The notes below the pieces were generated by a model. It worked only from the letters and a program-made list of their open reading frames with translations. It was not told where the DNA came from and did no database searches. Shown in pieces: positions 1 through 8,841 of a stretch of 64,000 bases of DNA. Each line of letters begins with the position of its first letter. The first letter of the stretch is position 1. Source of the DNA: Actinomyces sp. HPA0247 (GTDB lineage Bacteria; Actinomycetota; Actinomycetes; Actinomycetales; Actinomycetaceae); NCBI GenBank assembly GCA_000411415.1, contig KE150450.1, positions 169,055-233,054 of the forward strand. The letters are read 5' to 3'. A program made the position numbers and the translations under genes.

Positions 1-207
1 GCGCAGTTCGACCGTGATGCTGCGCTACGTGAGGCACAGCGACGTTCCGCCTCTGCACGAAAGAGCGCTGCCGCTCCCTACGGGAGGCGGTCTCTCGCTC
101 CGACCTCGTCAACGTCCGAGGAGAACGCACCCGCGAGCGCGCAGGCCCACGACCGCTGCGACGCGCAGTCGGGCACTGAACGCTTTTCCCCGCCCGACCA
201 CTCGTAG
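1..207 (+). CDS. C-terminal fragment of an unidentified protein (5' end outside window)
   Basis: Frame 1 is open from the first base to a TAG at 205-207, giving about 68 residues with no start codon, so the gene would begin before the window. The peptide is Ala/Ser/Arg-rich (begins AQFDRDAALREAQRR) and looks like a disordered C-terminal tail. I recognise no domain. It ends just before a strong hairpin (224-257) and converges on the glutamine-synthetase-family gene, which is the layout expected of a real 3' end. It could still be a chance open frame in GC-rich DNA, because only 68 codons are visible. Confidence 0.45.
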   Translation, partial: AQFDRDAALREAQRRSASARKSAAAPYGRRSLAPTSSTSEENAPASAQAHDRCDAQSGTERFSPPDHS

Positions 208-223
208 GCGTCCATTGACCACA

Positions 224-257
224 GTGGCCCCGACCTCGGCGATGAAGTCGGGGCCAC
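224..257. terminator. Inverted repeat between convergent genes
   Basis: Arms GTGGCCCCGAC (224-234) and GTCGGGGCCAC (247-257) are perfect 11-bp complements around a 12-nt loop. The hairpin lies 12 bp beyond the stop of the minus-strand gene at 269 and 17 bp beyond the partial plus-strand gene. No clear T-tract follows on either strand, so this is a hairpin-type 3' end rather than a textbook intrinsic terminator. Confidence 0.55.
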
Positions 258-268
258 ATACTGATGCC

Positions 269-1762
269 TCAGCCGATGTGGAAGTAACGCTCCACGAGTT
301 CCTCGACAGAGACACGCGAGTCCGCCAGGTCATCACGCAGGTGTTCATCTCCCAGCTCGATCAGGCGCGATGCCCACGAGTCGATGAGACCCGCGGGGAA
401 GACGTCCTTCGCCTCGTAGTCTTCACGCTGGGCGAGGAGCCTGCCCGCGGCCTCGAAGCAGGAGGCTGGCAGCTGGTCGAGGCCGGGGGTCTGCGATGCG
501 TCGCCGTCGACCTTACGCTCACGCGCGTACTCTTCCATGCCCGGCTCGGTCAGGCCAATACGCGCGGCGACGGCAATGCCAGCAAGGAGCAGGTGGACCG
601 CTGCGGACCCGTCGGGGCTGCGCAGCTCCACCGTCTGAGAGTCATTGGGCAGGTCGGCAATCGGAGGCTCAAGGGGGTTGGCATCGCGGAACATCGAGTC
701 GTCGATGTTCTGCCAGCCAAGAGGCACGCGCACCAGAACGGAGCGGTTGCGGTCACCCCAGCAGATCGAGGTCGGCGCCTCCTGATGGGGAACAAGACGC
801 AAGAACGATGTGGGGACGGTGTTACCAAACGCTGTGAGCGATGCTGCGTGCGACAGGTAGCCTCCGATCACCTTGAGCGCGGTGTCGGTGAGACCAGATC
901 CCGTGGAGAACTGGTTGACGCCATCCTTGACGATGCGGGTATGGAAGTGCATGCCCGATCCGGCTTGCCCCACGGCGATCTTCGGCGAGAAGGAGACATG
1001 AATGCCATAGGAATGAGCGACTTCGCGCAGCACCCACTTGGCGAGCACCATCTGATCGGCGGCATCGAGCGCATCAACGGGCAGGAATTCGATCTCTTGC
1101 TGGACCATCTGACGCCCGTCGGCGACGAAGTTACCGACCTCGGAATGGGCGTACTTCACCGAGCAACCGATGGCAACGAGGTGCGCGAGGGTCTCCGTGC
1201 GCACTTCCTCCCACTTGGAGAAGGGCCCGGATTCGTGGTAGCCGCGCTGAGGCTCGACGGGGAACAGCTCCTCTTCCTCCGAGAAGAGGTAGTACTCGAG
1301 TTCACCGAGGGCCTGCAGCTCGCAGCCCGTCTCCTCCTTGAGTGCTCGTTGAGCCTTCCGCAGGATTTCCTGGGGCGCCGAGGCCAGGGGGCGACCGTCA
1401 ACATCGTAGAAGCCGCACAGGATATCGAGGGTCGGGATGTGCGAGAAGGGGTTGAGGAACGCGGTAGCCACGCGCGGCACGACATACAGGTCCGAAGAGG
1501 TCGCCTCGACGAATGTGAACAGGGAGGAACCATCGACGCGCTCTCCGAGAGTCAACACCCGATCGAGGTGAGCCTTGGATTGGATCGCGAAGTTCAGGGT
1601 CTTCAGGCGTCCGTCCCCTCCGACGTAGCGGAGGTTGAGCATTTGGATGCCATTGTCCTCGATATAGCCGATGATGTCGGCTTTCGTAAACTCCTTCGCG
1701 GGCTTTCCGAGGGCCTGCACGAGCGGGTTGGGGTTCAGAGACACTGTGTCAGTCGACAGCAT
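269..1762 (-). CDS. Glutamine synthetase family protein
   Basis: A 497-residue ATP-dependent amide ligase of the glutamine synthetase fold. The chosen ATG at 1762 has GAGGAG about 8 nt upstream; a longer frame to 1795 lacks that support. Visible family landmarks are the metal/glutamate-site stretch around GELEYYLF, the QQEIEF strand, the nucleotide-site block GSGMHFHTR, and the ammonia/ATP arginine segment EAPTSICWGDRNRS. I do not see the NLYDLP-type adenylylation loop, so this is unlikely to be the main GlnE-regulated GlnA and may be a secondary GS or a gamma-glutamyl ligase. It is monocistronic, ending at the hairpin at 224-257. The substrate cannot be settled by eye. Confidence 0.85.
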   Translation of the reverse strand: MLSTDTVSLNPNPLVQALGKPAKEFTKADIIGYIEDNGIQMLNLRYVGGDGRLKTLNFAIQSKAHLDRVLTLGERVDGSSLFTFVEATSSDLYVVPRVATAFLNPFSHIPTLDILCGFYDVDGRPLASAPQEILRKAQRALKEETGCELQALGELEYYLFSEEEELFPVEPQRGYHESGPFSKWEEVRTETLAHLVAIGCSVKYAHSEVGNFVADGRQMVQQEIEFLPVDALDAADQMVLAKWVLREVAHSYGIHVSFSPKIAVGQAGSGMHFHTRIVKDGVNQFSTGSGLTDTALKVIGGYLSHAASLTAFGNTVPTSFLRLVPHQEAPTSICWGDRNRSVLVRVPLGWQNIDDSMFRDANPLEPPIADLPNDSQTVELRSPDGSAAVHLLLAGIAVAARIGLTEPGMEEYARERKVDGDASQTPGLDQLPASCFEAAGRLLAQREDYEAKDVFPAGLIDSWASRLIELGDEHLRDDLADSRVSVEELVERYFHIG

Positions 1763-1949
1763 GAAACACTCCTCTTCGAGTATGACTAGGTTCACATTAG
1801 CAGAGACATTGTATCCCTAAACGACAAACCCGACAGTCGGAAAATATTTGCCATTTCCCCCAGAAATGAAGGGATTGGCACCCTCCAAACCCGCCCCCAA
1901 CATAAGTGACGCTTGTTACACTTTGCGTAGTCCACTTCTAGGAAGCGCA

Positions 1950-3116
1950 ATGGCGACGACACCCTCTCCCCTCCCTCACGATCCCACGAGGCCACCGGCA
2001 TGCTCGTGGCGCGGCCTCCTCATTGACTCCGCACGCACATTCTGGCCAGTGCCCGTCATGGAGCTCATCATCACCGTCATGGCGCGTTACCGCCTGAACA
2101 TCCTGCACTGGCATCTGACAGACAACGCAGGCTGGCGTCTCCCGCTACCCGGCTACCCAGCACTCACCTCGATCGGAGCCCAGATCCCACGAGATCCCGC
2201 GCACTGGTACGACCGCACGTGCGCACCTCAGCGATCGGGCACATGGCGCACATCGCCCGCACACACAACACAGGGTTTCTATTCCGACGCAAACATTCGA
2301 CACCTCGTCCGCTTCGCCGCGCAGCGGGACGTGCGCATCATTCCGGAAATCTCAATCCCATCCGCCGCCGGCGCCGCAATCCGAGCCTACCCACACCTGG
2401 GAAACCCCAACCTCGTCTCCCCTCAGGAGGACAACTCAACGCTGTGGCCCCTCGCCTCATCCCTCCAATTCGTCGAGGCAGCCTTCCACCACGCGTGCGA
2501 CCTATTCCCCTCCCCCATCATCCACATCGGCATCCCCTGGACCGACTGGAGCCAGTGGGAACGCGACCCACGGCTCGCACGGGCAGGCCTAGGCTCGGGA
2601 CAAGACATCGAGCGCCTCTTCATCGACCGAGCCACGCGAGTCCTCCACTTCCACGGCCGACGCGCAGCCGCATGGGACAGCGCAACCCGCGCCTATGAAA
2701 GCACCCCACCTGGAACGATTCTCCTCTCCTCACGCCACAATGAGACCGGGGACGAGGCCGCATCCTCATCGGGCGCCTCATGGGTGCTCGCAGACTCCGA
2801 CCTGCTGACCCTCAGCCACCCCACAGTCGACCCCTCGTCACCCCAGCCCCCACTCACCGCACGCCAACTCGCTGATCAGCTCCCGCCAATGCTTCACAAG
2901 GAGCGACTCAAAGGCGTCGAGGCCGTCGCCTGGTCCACATCGGTGACGACCCCAGACCTGCTCTTTTACCACCTCCTCCCCAGACTCCTCGTCGTCGGCG
3001 AAATCGCATGGCACGGGGACGACGCGCTCACCTGGGATCACCTTGCCCGGGCGATCGAGCGAGAGATGGCCTACCTGAGACAACACATCCCTTACTGGAC
3101 CCCGGGGCGATCATGA
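1950..3116 (+). CDS. GH20 beta-N-acetylhexosaminidase-like protein, catalytic Asp-Glu apparently missing
   Basis: A 388-residue protein starting at the ATG at 1950, preceded by AGGAAG; no signal peptide is visible. The first third matches the GH20 barrel: RGLLIDSARTFWPV, then YRLNILHWHLTDNAGWRL, then GFYSDANIRHLVRFAAQRDV and IIPEISIPSAAG. Near the end VEAVAWS resembles the GH20 C-terminal Trp strand. At the position where active enzymes have HIGGDE, this protein reads HIGIPWTDW, so the Asp-Glu pair that polarises the N-acetyl group and protonates the glycosidic oxygen is absent. The protein is shorter than usual and lacks the N-terminal GH20b-type domain. A non-catalytic glycan-binding role or a decaying enzyme are both possible. 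The stop codon lies in a 19-bp tandem repeat. Confidence 0.75.
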   Translation: MATTPSPLPHDPTRPPACSWRGLLIDSARTFWPVPVMELIITVMARYRLNILHWHLTDNAGWRLPLPGYPALTSIGAQIPRDPAHWYDRTCAPQRSGTWRTSPAHTTQGFYSDANIRHLVRFAAQRDVRIIPEISIPSAAGAAIRAYPHLGNPNLVSPQEDNSTLWPLASSLQFVEAAFHHACDLFPSPIIHIGIPWTDWSQWERDPRLARAGLGSGQDIERLFIDRATRVLHFHGRRAAAWDSATRAYESTPPGTILLSSRHNETGDEAASSSGASWVLADSDLLTLSHPTVDPSSPQPPLTARQLADQLPPMLHKERLKGVEAVAWSTSVTTPDLLFYHLLPRLLVVGEIAWHGDDALTWDHLARAIEREMAYLRQHIPYWTPGRS

Positions 3117-3136
3117 AACTCCGGGGCGATCATGAA
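3102..3136. repeat. Tandem 19-bp duplication across the stop codon of the GH20-like gene
   Basis: CCGGGGCGATCATGAA occurs at 3102-3117 and again at 3121-3136, a period of 19 bp. The first copy supplies the TGA stop of the upstream gene (3114-3116). The second copy lies in the 3' untranslated region. Confidence 0.9.
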
Positions 3137-3139
3137 TGA

Positions 3140-3170
3140 GGGCCGCGCATCCAACCCGGATACGCGGCCC
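3140..3170. terminator. Bidirectional hairpin between the GH20-like gene and merR
   Basis: GGGCCGCGCATCC (3140-3152) pairs with GGATACGCGGCCC (3158-3170) with one mismatch and a 5-nt loop. It lies between the convergent stops at 3116 (+) and 3228 (-). Confidence 0.7.
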
Positions 3171-3227
3171 CGTGCCCCCTAGCGGGGCGGAGTTCGGAGC
3201 AGGCATGAAGACCGCCCCACTAGGCTT

Positions 3228-3692
3228 TCACGAACGCATTGACCACTTCTTGAGGCGCTCCGCGAGCGCGCGCGCATCAATATCCAAGCGCTCAGCTTCT
3301 GAGGCATCCTCGTGTTTAATCGCGCGCCAGTAGGCAATCTTTGTGCGCAAGAACTCACGACGAAGCTCAATGATCTGCCCCTCCTCCTGGAGGCGGGCGT
3401 CCTGCTGTTCCAGCAGGGTCACAAACTCGGAGATATCCCTCTCCCCACCCAGGCCAGACCGGACATATTCACGCATGTCCGCGATCGACATCCCGGAAGC
3501 GGACAGGCACGACACCCACGTAAGCAGTTCAAGATCATCCTCGGTGTATGTGCGGTGCCCACTTGAGGCGTCGCGTGCAATGGCCGGAATAACGCTGACA
3601 TCCTCGTAATAGCGCAGGGTGGATGGGGGCAAGCCAACGAGCGCCGCTACCTCCTTGATGGAGTACGTGCGCCCGGAGCCAGTTCCTGCCAT
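3228..3692 (-). CDS. MerR family transcriptional regulator
   Basis: A 154-residue MerR-type repressor/activator. The N-terminal winged helix-turn-helix is plain: YSIKEVAALVGLPPSTLRYYE, followed by the second wing region HRTYTEDDLELL. A long dimerisation helix (about residues 85-125, LLEQQDARLQEEGQIIELRREFL) follows. There is no cysteine pattern for metal or redox sensing after the DNA-binding part and no ligand domain, so it fits the small-ligand or general-stress MerR subfamily. A promoter with the 19-bp MerR-type spacer and an internal dyad sits directly upstream (3699-3729), suggesting autoregulation. The next gene upstream, a GNAT acetyltransferase, could share its regulation. Confidence 0.9.
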   Translation of the reverse strand: MAGTGSGRTYSIKEVAALVGLPPSTLRYYEDVSVIPAIARDASSGHRTYTEDDLELLTWVSCLSASGMSIADMREYVRSGLGGERDISEFVTLLEQQDARLQEEGQIIELRREFLRTKIAYWRAIKHEDASEAERLDIDARALAERLKKWSMRS

Positions 3693-3698
3693 AGCTTC

Positions 3699-3729
3699 AC
3701 CCTAAAAGACCTCAAGCCCTTGAAGTCAA
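3699..3729 (-). promoter_or_regulatory. MerR-type promoter with 19-bp spacer and operator dyad
   Basis: On the minus strand a -35 TTGACT (3729-3724) is separated by exactly 19 bp from a -10 TAGGGT (3704-3699). The spacer and -35 hold the imperfect dyad ACTTCAAG-GG-CTTGAGGT. Overlong spacers with a central dyad are the hallmark of promoters twisted by MerR proteins. The -10 ends 6 nt before the ATG at 3692, so the transcript should be leaderless or nearly so. Confidence 0.65.
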
Positions 3730-3829
3730 GCGGAACTGCGGGACGTGCATCACGCGCCGCGACCTGCAAAAAAGCAGGTTTCCGCGCGAAAGGCCGGAGC
3801 GCAGCGCAATTGGCCCGTTTGATCACTCA

Positions 3830-4456
3830 TCACAGAAGCTCTGCGCGCCTCTGAAAGGACCAAATGGGACACGTTTCATCACGCAGATGTATGTCGAATC
3901 GATCCAGAAGCTCACACCCACCGTTGAGGTAGAAGTGCGCGTTCTCCTCGGTCGAGGTCACGAATCCATACGCGCGCCCACCGCGCTTGGCCACATAGTC
4001 GGGAAGAACCTGCGAGACAAGCCAACGTCCGACACCATGTCCTCGCATCCGCTTATCGACGGAGAGGACCTCGAGATACCAGTCGAAGTCACCTTTATCG
4101 ATCGTCACCTGGTCCGCGGAATCAACAACATCCGAGAACTCTTTCACAAGCAACGGCGGAGCATAGCGAAAGAACTCATACCCCCCACTGAGGAAGCTGC
4201 GAATGAATCCAACCTTGCGATCATGCAGGAGAGCCGTGGCTACGACCCGCCCTTCATGCTCAACGACGAGGGCATGACGGACCCGCTGGTACGAATCCGC
4301 AAGCATCCGATTGATTGCAGTGACACATTCCGGGTAATGCTCCGCACGGTAGAGGTAGGGCTTGAGCATGATGTGCAAGGGATAGTCAAGGAATCCCTCT
4401 GTGATAATTCGTGTCATTTCGGGAATATCAGCACGCGTGGCAGGTCGACACTTCAC
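3830..4456 (-). CDS. GNAT family N-acetyltransferase
   Basis: A 208-residue acetyl-CoA-dependent N-acetyltransferase. It starts at the GTG at 4456 with the strong Shine-Dalgarno GAGGAGGGG just upstream. The N-terminal strand-helix MKCRPATRADIPEMTRII is typical of the fold. The acetyl-CoA pyrophosphate loop is RMRGHGVGRWL, preceded by the strand WYLEVLSVDK, and the C-terminal NAHFYLNGGCELL matches the usual Y..G motif. The substrate is unknown. It lies upstream of merR in the same direction with a 137-bp gap containing merR's own promoter. It is divergent from the repeat-tail protein at 4698; the 241-bp divergent region shows no clear operator. Confidence 0.85.
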   Translation of the reverse strand: MKCRPATRADIPEMTRIITEGFLDYPLHIMLKPYLYRAEHYPECVTAINRMLADSYQRVRHALVVEHEGRVVATALLHDRKVGFIRSFLSGGYEFFRYAPPLLVKEFSDVVDSADQVTIDKGDFDWYLEVLSVDKRMRGHGVGRWLVSQVLPDYVAKRGGRAYGFVTSTEENAHFYLNGGCELLDRFDIHLRDETCPIWSFQRRAELL

Positions 4457-4697
4457 AGGGCCCCTCCTCAGTTCACCAGTTTTTCACCCAACCAGTCATC
4501 GAAAACCTGACCTTAGGTAGATACCTGTCATACTACGTGACAGGACACGTTCACACCTTGTCAATACGGGACGCATACCTTTGACAGCTCCCACACTTTT
4601 ATCTGACGACCGGTCAGGCTAGATCACTACTCGCGCCCCTCGTTGCTTTGTATCCACGAACAGACGATAATCGAGTGGTTCATATCAGGAGGACTGC

Positions 4698-7685
4698 ATG
4701 CGATTCTTTCGCGCCCTGTGCGCCACGCTCGGGGCTTTGCTCATCACGTCGACGGTTGTATTCGGCGCTCACGCAGCGGACGCCCCGACCCTATCGGAGG
4801 CATACGTCCTAACCAAGGACGGCCAGCTCGTCGACACCTTGACCGTCGTCGATCCCTCCCGGACGATGAGCGAATCCGCATGCACACCATACGCGGGTAG
4901 TTCCACGGACCAGCACGTCGAGTTCGTGACGCGCGACGATGCCACCGTCTGCCACATGCAGCTGATGTACACCCGCGCCCAGGATGAATCCGAGTTCACC
5001 CTCCATGACTCGGGAACATTCGTGCTCTCCGCTCGCACCGACCAGACCCTTGCCACGTATCGGAAAACGTTCGGCGCTTCCCTCACTTTCGCATCCGTGT
5101 CTTTAAGCGTCGAGGGCGAAGTGCAGTCTGCAACATCGGGCGCAGCGACCTCTGCGACAACCTACGAGGGACGAGCACTCTCCGTGTCGACGTGGACGGG
5201 CACTGTCCCGCAGGTCATCACGGTGAACGGGACACTTGCCGCCGGCGGGAATCCGTCCGCGGCGGCCGGAGCGAACGCTCTGAAGGATCCGTGGGGCGCA
5301 ACGCCTGTTCCCGGCAGTCAAGCGCCCTCCGCCAGCTCAGCCCCCGCCTCGTCCGATTCCGATTCCGATTCCTCTTCGGGTCCCTCTCTCGGGCTTCTGA
5401 TCGGCTTAATCGTCGGCCTCATCGTCATCGTGCTGGTCGTCGTCATCGTCATTTACATGGTTCGTTCGAAGCGCTCGAAGGAGTCCAACCAGGGCGCAGG
5501 ACAGAGCGCATCTCCGTCCCCCGCACGTCGCCCATCCACGCCTCAGGGGACGCAGGCCTCGAGGCCTTACGCTCCGGCGCAAGCCGCCGGCATGTCGACA
5601 CAGGCGAGCGCCGTCCCCGCGATGAATCAGGGCCGCGGGGAGGCGGTCCCGCCCGAGGAGGCGCGACGCCCCTCTACGACCGATTCCTCTACACCCGACC
5701 TCGCGTCGCTTCCGCAGCCCAAGCCGCGTGATACCGGCTTTGTCTGGCAGCACAAGTCGCGTCCCGAACCTGCCGCTCCCGCGCCCGAGGCCCCTGTTCA
5801 GGCAGCGAAGCCTCCGAAGCGTAGGCGTTCGCGCGACGGGCACCGCCCCGCCGTTTTCCCTGCGCAGCCAACACAGCAAATGCAGCCGATGGCGCAGGAG
5901 CCGAGTGCATCTGCTCCACACTATGCTCCCGCTGTCCCACAGGGCCAGGACGCGTCTGCGGTTACCGGTGCCCCTCAGCGTCGCACCGATCGCTATGCGC
6001 CCGCAGCCACGGCCGATCCCGTTCCCGCTCCTGCCCCTGCTCCTGCTCCTGCTCCTGCGGATATTCCGACGCCTGCCCGTGGCATCTCCACTGACCAGGT
6101 CTCGACGCCCGTGCCCGTCACGCACGAGGCCGAGGCACACCACGATCGTCAGGCGACCGAGCGCAAGCGTGGCGAGTCGCCTGCCGCTGTCCCAGTTCCG
6201 GCTCCGCCTGTAGACGAGGACGATGCTCCCGCGACAATGCTGATCCCGAAGGTTCAGCATGCCGTTGCACCTGAGCCTGAGCCTGTCGCAATTCCCCAGC
6301 CGAAGCCGGAACCCATTGCGATTCCCCAGCCCGAGCCGGAACCCGTTGTCGTCCCCGAGCCGGAGCCGGAACCCATCGTGGCCCCCGAGCCGGAACCCGT
6401 TATCGAGCCCGAGCCCGAACCCGAGCCCGTTATCGAGCCTGAGCCCGAGCCCGAACCCGTTGTCGTCCCCGAGCCGGAACCCGAACCCGTCGTCGTTCCG
6501 CAGCCCAAGCCGGAACCCGTTGTCGTACCCGAACCGGAGCCCGAGCCCATCGTCGTTCCGCAGCCCAAGCCGATCGTCGTTCCGCAGCCCAAGCCGATCG
6601 TCGTTCCCGAGCCCGAACCCGAGCCGGAACCCGTTGTCGTACCCGAACCGGAGCCCGAGCCCATCGTCGTTCCGCAGCCCAAGCCGATCGTCGTTCCGCA
6701 GCCCAAGCCGATCGTCGTTCCCGAGCCCGAACCCGAGCCGGAACCCGTTGTCGTACCCGAACCGGAGCCCGAGCCCGAACCCATCGTCGCTCCCGCAGCC
6801 GAGCCCGAGGCAATTCCGACGCCGACGCATATTGCTGTTCCGCGACTCGCACCCGTGGTGATTCCACAGGCCGCGCCGGAACCGGAACCCATCGTGGCCC
6901 CCGAACCTGCGCCGGAACCGGAACCCGAACCCATCGTGGTCCCCGAGCCCGAACCCCTCGTCGCACCCGCACCCGAGCCGGAACCGGAACCCGTCGTCGC
7001 GCCCGAACCTGAGCCCGAACCCGTGCCGGAACCCATCGTGGTCCCCGAGCCCGAGCCGGAACCCGAGCCTGAACCCGTCGTCGCTCCCGTACCCGTGCCG
7101 GAACCTGAGCCTACGCAGCAGGCCTCGTTCGATCCCGTGATCGATGATGGTGAGCTCCCGACAGCCCAGATTCCTCGTGTCCGCCGGGTGAATTCCTTCG
7201 ATTGGTCTGCGACGACACGCGCCGAGACCGCACCTGTTGCCCCCGAACAGGCAGCCGCTCCCGCTGCCCCGGCCGCGCCGTACGTGCCGACAACGCCTCA
7301 GGTCACGCGTACACAGGAGCCTCAGACGGCCGTGCCCCCGGCTCCGTTCGTACCACAGACGCCGCCCATGCCCCAGGCGCCCCAGGCCCCGGTCGACCCA
7401 CGCCCGTCCGCCACGCCTCAGGCGCCGGCAGTGCCCGCCGCATTCCAGGAAGATTGGAACTCCGAATTCTCGTGGAATGAGGAGGCGCGCCGTGAGCAGG
7501 AAGGCGAGTCAAAGCGCCGCAAGCGCTGGGGTTGGGGCAAGCGCCGCAAGCAGCGTGAGGACCACAACGACGCCATCGAAGCAGAGAACGAGGACCAAGC
7601 CTCGTCCGCGCGCATGCCGATGATCTCGGTCGACGCTCAGGACGACGACTGGAACGACTGGCAGAACTGGAACTCGAGGAGCTAA
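4698..7685 (+). CDS. Membrane-anchored protein with LppM-like exterior domain and giant Pro-Glu repeat tail
   Basis: A 995-residue protein, ATG at 4698 preceded by AGGAGG. Residues 1-27 form a signal peptide ending AHA-AD. An extracytoplasmic domain of about 200 residues follows, which by pattern resembles the actinobacterial LppM-like fold (tentative). A Ser/Asp linker (SDSDSDSS) leads to one transmembrane helix (about 232-255). The basic stretch RSKRSK right after it predicts that the remaining 740 residues are cytoplasmic. That tail is Pro/Ala-rich, then consists of about 280 residues of PEPEPEP/PQPKP/VVVPEP repeats, and ends in a Trp- and charge-rich segment ([17 protein letters not shown], then [14 protein letters not shown]). 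Its stop overlaps by 3 bp the stop of the convergent EcsC gene. Function unknown; the tail could be a scaffold or spacer. Confidence 0.85.
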   Translation: MRFFRALCATLGALLITSTVVFGAHAADAPTLSEAYVLTKDGQLVDTLTVVDPSRTMSESACTPYAGSSTDQHVEFVTRDDATVCHMQLMYTRAQDESEFTLHDSGTFVLSARTDQTLATYRKTFGASLTFASVSLSVEGEVQSATSGAATSATTYEGRALSVSTWTGTVPQVITVNGTLAAGGNPSAAAGANALKDPWGATPVPGSQAPSASSAPASSDSDSDSSSGPSLGLLIGLIVGLIVIVLVVVIVIYMVRSKRSKESNQGAGQSASPSPARRPSTPQGTQASRPYAPAQAAGMSTQASAVPAMNQGRGEAVPPEEARRPSTTDSSTPDLASLPQPKPRDTGFVWQHKSRPEPAAPAPEAPVQAAKPPKRRRSRDGHRPAVFPAQPTQQMQPMAQEPSASAPHYAPAVPQGQDASAVTGAPQRRTDRYAPAATADPVPAPAPAPAPAPADIPTPARGISTDQVSTPVPVTHEAEAHHDRQATERKRGESPAAVPVPAPPVDEDDAPATMLIPKVQHAVAPEPEPVAIPQPKPEPIAIPQPEPEPVVVPEPEPEPIVAPEPEPVIEPEPEPEPVIEPEPEPEPVVVPEPEPEPVVVPQPKPEPVVVPEPEPEPIVVPQPKPIVVPQPKPIVVPEPEPEPEPVVVPEPEPEPIVVPQPKPIVVPQPKPIVVPEPEPEPEPVVVPEPEPEPEPIVAPAAEPEAIPTPTHIAVPRLAPVVIPQAAPEPEPIVAPEPAPEPEPEPIVVPEPEPLVAPAPEPEPEPVVAPEPEPEPVPEPIVVPEPEPEPEPEPVVAPVPVPEPEPTQQASFDPVIDDGELPTAQIPRVRRVNSFDWSATTRAETAPVAPEQAAAPAAPAAPYVPTTPQVTRTQEPQTAVPPAPFVPQTPPMPQAPQAPVDPRPSATPQAPAVPAAFQEDWNSEFSWNEEARREQEGESKRRKRWGWGKRRKQREDHNDAIEAENEDQASSARMPMISVDAQDDDWNDWQNWNSRS
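6519..6776 (+). repeat. Perfect 114-bp tandem duplication inside the Pro-Glu repeat region
   Basis: Bases 6519-6632 are repeated exactly at 6633-6746, and a third partial copy starts at 6747. Each unit encodes 38 residues built on [18 protein letters not shown] and IVVPEPEP blocks. The wider degenerate Pro-Glu repeat covers roughly 6260-7110. Exact identity of two units points to recent slippage or unequal crossover. Confidence 0.92.
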
Positions 7686-8776
7686 CCGAATCGGGGCGCT
7701 CTAGCGGCGTTTTCCGCCTTGGTGAGCTCGATGTAGCGCGCGACTTCCGTATCCAGATCCTCTTCATCGTCTGCTTCTTCACGATCGGACGCGGAGTCGT
7801 CCTGTCCGTATCGTTCGATCAGAAGACGTTCACGGTAGAGATGGTCGGCGGTCACGCCAATGGTGCGCATGAGGGAGGCGTTGAGGACCATGCCGACGAT
7901 GATGCCGATAATCGGCAGGATCTGCGCCATCTTTATGCCGACGAGACGCGCTCCGAGGGCCGCGAAGAGAGAGTTCACGGATGCGGTCAGCGCATTGTTC
8001 CCGACGCTCTCCATCGATCCGCGTTTGGTGAGCTTGCGTACCACCTTGTTAAACACAAGCATCGAGGTCTTCTCCTCGACGACATGGTCATCAGCCGTGC
8101 TTCGCGGGGCGATCGCCTGGGATAAAACCATCGCGGAGAACAGCTTTTCCGTTGGATCCTTCGTGTTATACCCGTAGTACGCAGCCGTGTGTGACACGAG
8201 GCGCGCAGAGGAGGCCAGGAAAGTCGCGATATCAAGTCCGATGGCCCCTGCAATCACGCCAACACCGGGTGCCGAAGCGATGCCCAGACCGAGGATGGCC
8301 GCAACCGCCCCTCCCGTCGCGAATACGCTGCTCACCGCTCCTTCCGTCGCGGTAACGGCGGCATATCCCACCTTCAGGTGGGGCCTGACCAATTGGATCT
8401 CTGCCAGGTCCAGGTTTCGGATGTCCTCGAGACACTCCACGTCGTTGCCAGCCCTGCGATGCGCCTTCACAATTCGTTCGCGTCGAACCGAGGATTCAGC
8501 GGCTGATGTCGCCTTCTCGACGAGCCCCAGGACAGCCGATGAGATCCAGCCGGCAACCGCAGCAACGCCGGGCATCTTGCCCGCGAAGCCAACCACTTTT
8601 TTCAAAGGGGTGAGCACGTACGAACGGATGCGCTGGGTGATGACTCGAGGACTGCGAGGGTTGACCTGAGCGGCCTTCCATTCCTGAATCGCATCCCACT
8701 GCGCACGATCGTCGTCGGTCATGCGCTGCCGAATATCGTCGCGTGCGCTGTTCTCTTCCTCCGGCTGATCCGTCAT
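7682..8776 (-). CDS. EcsC family protein (paralogue 1)
   Basis: A 364-residue protein resembling the EcsC family, whose biochemical role is poorly defined; some members associate with ABC exporters. It shares most of its length with the gene at 8842. Common blocks are an acidic start with a [10 protein letters not shown] motif, the Gly/Ala hydrophobic hairpin [19 protein letters not shown], the family-type [20 protein letters not shown], and a hydrophobic pair ending [15 protein letters not shown]. The hydrophobic segments suggest membrane association. The tail is acidic. It lies 65 bp downstream of its paralogue, probably in one transcript. Its TAG overlaps the TAA of the convergent repeat-tail gene. 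Confidence 0.75.
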   Translation of the reverse strand: MTDQPEEENSARDDIRQRMTDDDRAQWDAIQEWKAAQVNPRSPRVITQRIRSYVLTPLKKVVGFAGKMPGVAAVAGWISSAVLGLVEKATSAAESSVRRERIVKAHRRAGNDVECLEDIRNLDLAEIQLVRPHLKVGYAAVTATEGAVSSVFATGGAVAAILGLGIASAPGVGVIAGAIGLDIATFLASSARLVSHTAAYYGYNTKDPTEKLFSAMVLSQAIAPRSTADDHVVEEKTSMLVFNKVVRKLTKRGSMESVGNNALTASVNSLFAALGARLVGIKMAQILPIIGIIVGMVLNASLMRTIGVTADHLYRERLLIERYGQDDSASDREEADDEEDLDTEVARYIELTKAENAARAPRFG

Positions 8777-8841
8777 ACCCCAAGCCTACACGGTTACAAA
8801 AAAGAGGCCCACGCCACAGAGGAAGTGGGACTGCCACTCCT

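Noticed and set aside
14-1789. 591-residue plus-strand frame opposite the glutamine-synthetase-family gene
   Set aside because: It is a mirror frame of a clear GS-fold gene, with Arg-rich low-complexity sequence at its start and no domain.
5406-6830. 474-residue minus-strand frame across the Pro-Glu repeat
   Set aside because: The sequence is a Gly/Leu/Arg/Asp repeat generated by reading the CCGGAGCCC-type repeat backwards; no ribosome site.
6254-7036. 260-residue GSGSG/TTGSG minus-strand frame
   Set aside because: Another antisense reading of the same repeat; Gly-Ser periodicity is an artefact.
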